Source of the DNA: an uncultured Clostridium sp.
GTDB taxonomy: Bacteria; Bacillota; Clostridia; TANB77; CAG-508
Direction of reading: 5' to 3'
Length of the DNA stretch: 7,473 nucleotides
NCBI GenBank assembly: GCA_947428535.1
Contig: CANEMG010000042.1
Span: 1 to 7,473 of the forward strand
The position numbers were made by a program, and so were the translations under genes. The notes under the pieces are model-generated. The model was given only the letters and a program-made list of their open reading frames with translations, did no database searches and was not told the origin of the DNA. Shown piece by piece: positions 6,465 to 7,473 of the stretch. The first letter of the stretch is position 1. Each line of letters begins with the position of its first letter.

Positions 6465-7473
6465 TTAATTTGAAAATGATGAGTCTGAAGACTTCCATTT
6501 CGATTTTATAAGCTTGATTTTTTTTATTAAAAGTATTACTAATATACTTCCGATTAATCCACAAAAGAAACCAATTATATTAGTACTTGTGTTATACCTA
6601 TACCATGCGTTATTTATAAAATCTAAAGTACTAAAATTAGAATATTTAGTACTTCCAAGTAATATTTGTAAATATATATAGAAATTTGGAATATTTATAA
6701 AAAATAAATGCGTTTCTACAATAGTAAATGTATTTTCAGCAATTAAATCAGTTAACTTAGTTTGCCCTATCTTTCTTGAAAGAAATTCCATAATCTCATA
6801 ATAAAAAATTATGCCAGTAAATGAAGTTATAATTGGTAAATACCAAGTTTTAAAGTTATTCATTAAAGCAGTAGATGAGAAATTAACTCTGTTTCCAAAT
6901 TTAGTAATTAATATAAGATTTATAAAAATACATAAACAACATATTGGTAATTTACGTATTTTTAGTAAATGTTTTTCAATATATTTATTAAAGAAATAGC
7001 CAAAATGGAAGAATTGAATATAAAAAGAGATTTTAAGAAGAAATATCCATAAATCTCCTTTAGTATTGTATTGATTAATGCATAAATATGTTGAAATAAG
7101 TCCTAGTATTAAAAATAAAAGAGATAAGGCGATATCATTTATTTTATTCTCTTTAAAAATATTTCTAATAAAATTATATAAAATAGATACCCAAAACAAC
7201 ATTATAATAAACCAGCAAGGGTCATTTATAGAAGTTGGAGATCCATAAATGAAAATTAAAAAAAATTTTCTAGGAGTTGGAAAAGTAATCCAATTTGTTC
7301 CAATGGTTTTATCTAATATAAAAGCTATAGCAACAAAAATAATATTCCATACCATATAAGGTATAAATATTTTTTTGATTTTATGTTTTATATTATCAAG
7401 AATTTTAGTTCTTTTGAAAAAATATCCAGAAATAAAAACAAATAGTGGCATGTAAAATGAGTTATATGGAAAT
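6465..7473 (-). CDS. Acyltransferase-3 family membrane protein, N-terminus cut by window edge
   Basis: Multi-pass membrane O-acyltransferase of the Acyl_transf_3 type (related to OafA and fucose-4-O-acetylase-like proteins). Such proteins usually acetylate a cell-surface sugar, polysaccharide or lipid-linked intermediate. The frame is open to the right edge: seven residues precede the first Met (7451), giving FPYNSFYMPLFVFISGYFF, the classic motif of the second membrane segment. The true start, first helix and the conserved catalytic His of the family are therefore outside the window, roughly 30-60 residues. Counting from that Met, hydrophobic segments lie near 28-46, 62-70, 79-97, 106-125, 134-153, 168-184, 204-221, 240-263 and 289-309. 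The tail is basic, then Ser-rich, ending in SSFSN. It is convergent with the permease and ends 3 bp from the shared hairpin. It is AT-rich like the housekeeping genes. The substrate cannot be inferred from this sequence; a surface-polysaccharide context is only a guess. Confidence 0.8.
   Translation of the reverse strand, partial: FPYNSFYMPLFVFISGYFFKRTKILDNIKHKIKKIFIPYMVWNIIFVAIAFILDKTIGTNWITFPTPRKFFLIFIYGSPTSINDPCWFIIMLFWVSILYNFIRNIFKENKINDIALSLLFLILGLISTYLCINQYNTKGDLWIFLLKISFYIQFFHFGYFFNKYIEKHLLKIRKLPICCLCIFINLILITKFGNRVNFSSTALMNNFKTWYLPIITSFTGIIFYYEIMEFLSRKIGQTKLTDLIAENTFTIVETHLFFINIPNFYIYLQILLGSTKYSNFSTLDFINNAWYRYNTSTNIIGFFCGLIGSILVILLIKKIKLIKSKWKSSDSSFSN

Noticed and set aside
4955..6483. 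Similar 15-nt stretches beginning TTTGAA near 4956 and 6469 as possible attachment or target duplications flanking the permease cassette
   Set aside because: Only about 12 of 15 bases match in AT-rich DNA, one copy overlaps the promoter and the other is coding, and no integrase is present; chance is the simpler reading.
6292..6564. Minus-strand frame overlapping the permease end and the shared terminator
   Set aside because: It crosses the strong hairpin and overlaps both well-supported genes; its product resembles no family I know.
6811..6999. Plus-strand 62-codon frame inside the acyltransferase gene
   Set aside because: It lies opposite a conserved multi-pass membrane protein frame and has no ribosome binding site.

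Overview
The window looks like chromosomal DNA from a low-GC, AT-biased member of the Firmicutes, most likely class Clostridia. The basis is codon usage (A/T-ending codons nearly throughout the first four genes), strong GGAGG-type ribosome binding sites, sigma-A-like promoters, and the order rplI - dnaB - tilS - ftsH. The species cannot be named from this sequence.

Layout. Positions 1-300 hold the C-terminal two thirds of ribosomal protein L9 (rplI), cut by the left edge. After 22 bp comes replicative helicase dnaB (323-1666). A 123-bp near-perfect palindrome (1664-1786) fills the dnaB-tilS gap. It resembles a REP- or MITE-type element and supplies the dnaB stop codon. tilS (1802-2824) encodes tRNA-Ile lysidine synthetase in a short form. 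An extended -10 promoter (2884-2912) then drives ftsH (2979-4796, TTG start), the membrane AAA+ zinc protease, which ends at a long A/U-rich hairpin terminator (4828-4872). Next is a self-contained unit with a different base composition: a near-consensus promoter (4950-4978), a perfect 14-bp palindrome in the leader (4997-5010), an NCS2/AzgA-type purine permease (5033-6397), and a strong GNRA-loop hairpin terminator (6428-6461). A convergent minus-strand gene (6465-7473) encodes a multi-pass acyltransferase-3 family protein and is cut at its N-terminus by the right edge.

How the genes fit together. rplI, dnaB and tilS are co-directional and closely spaced, and can be read as one housekeeping transcript (translation, replication, tRNA modification). 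ftsH has its own promoter. In many Firmicutes a hypoxanthine phosphoribosyltransferase gene (hpt) lies between tilS and ftsH. It is absent here and TilS lacks the usual C-terminal extension, which suggests remodelling of that junction. The permease unit looks like a later insertion between the housekeeping cluster and an accessory cell-envelope or polysaccharide-modification region on the other strand.

I see no complete undescribed system. The most interesting items are the palindromic element at the dnaB stop codon, the possible operator or RNA hairpin in the permease leader, the short TilS with missing hpt, and the foreign-looking permease cassette. No tRNA, rRNA, CRISPR array, insertion sequence with transposase, or recognisable riboswitch was seen. 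The longest non-coding stretch is 236 bp.
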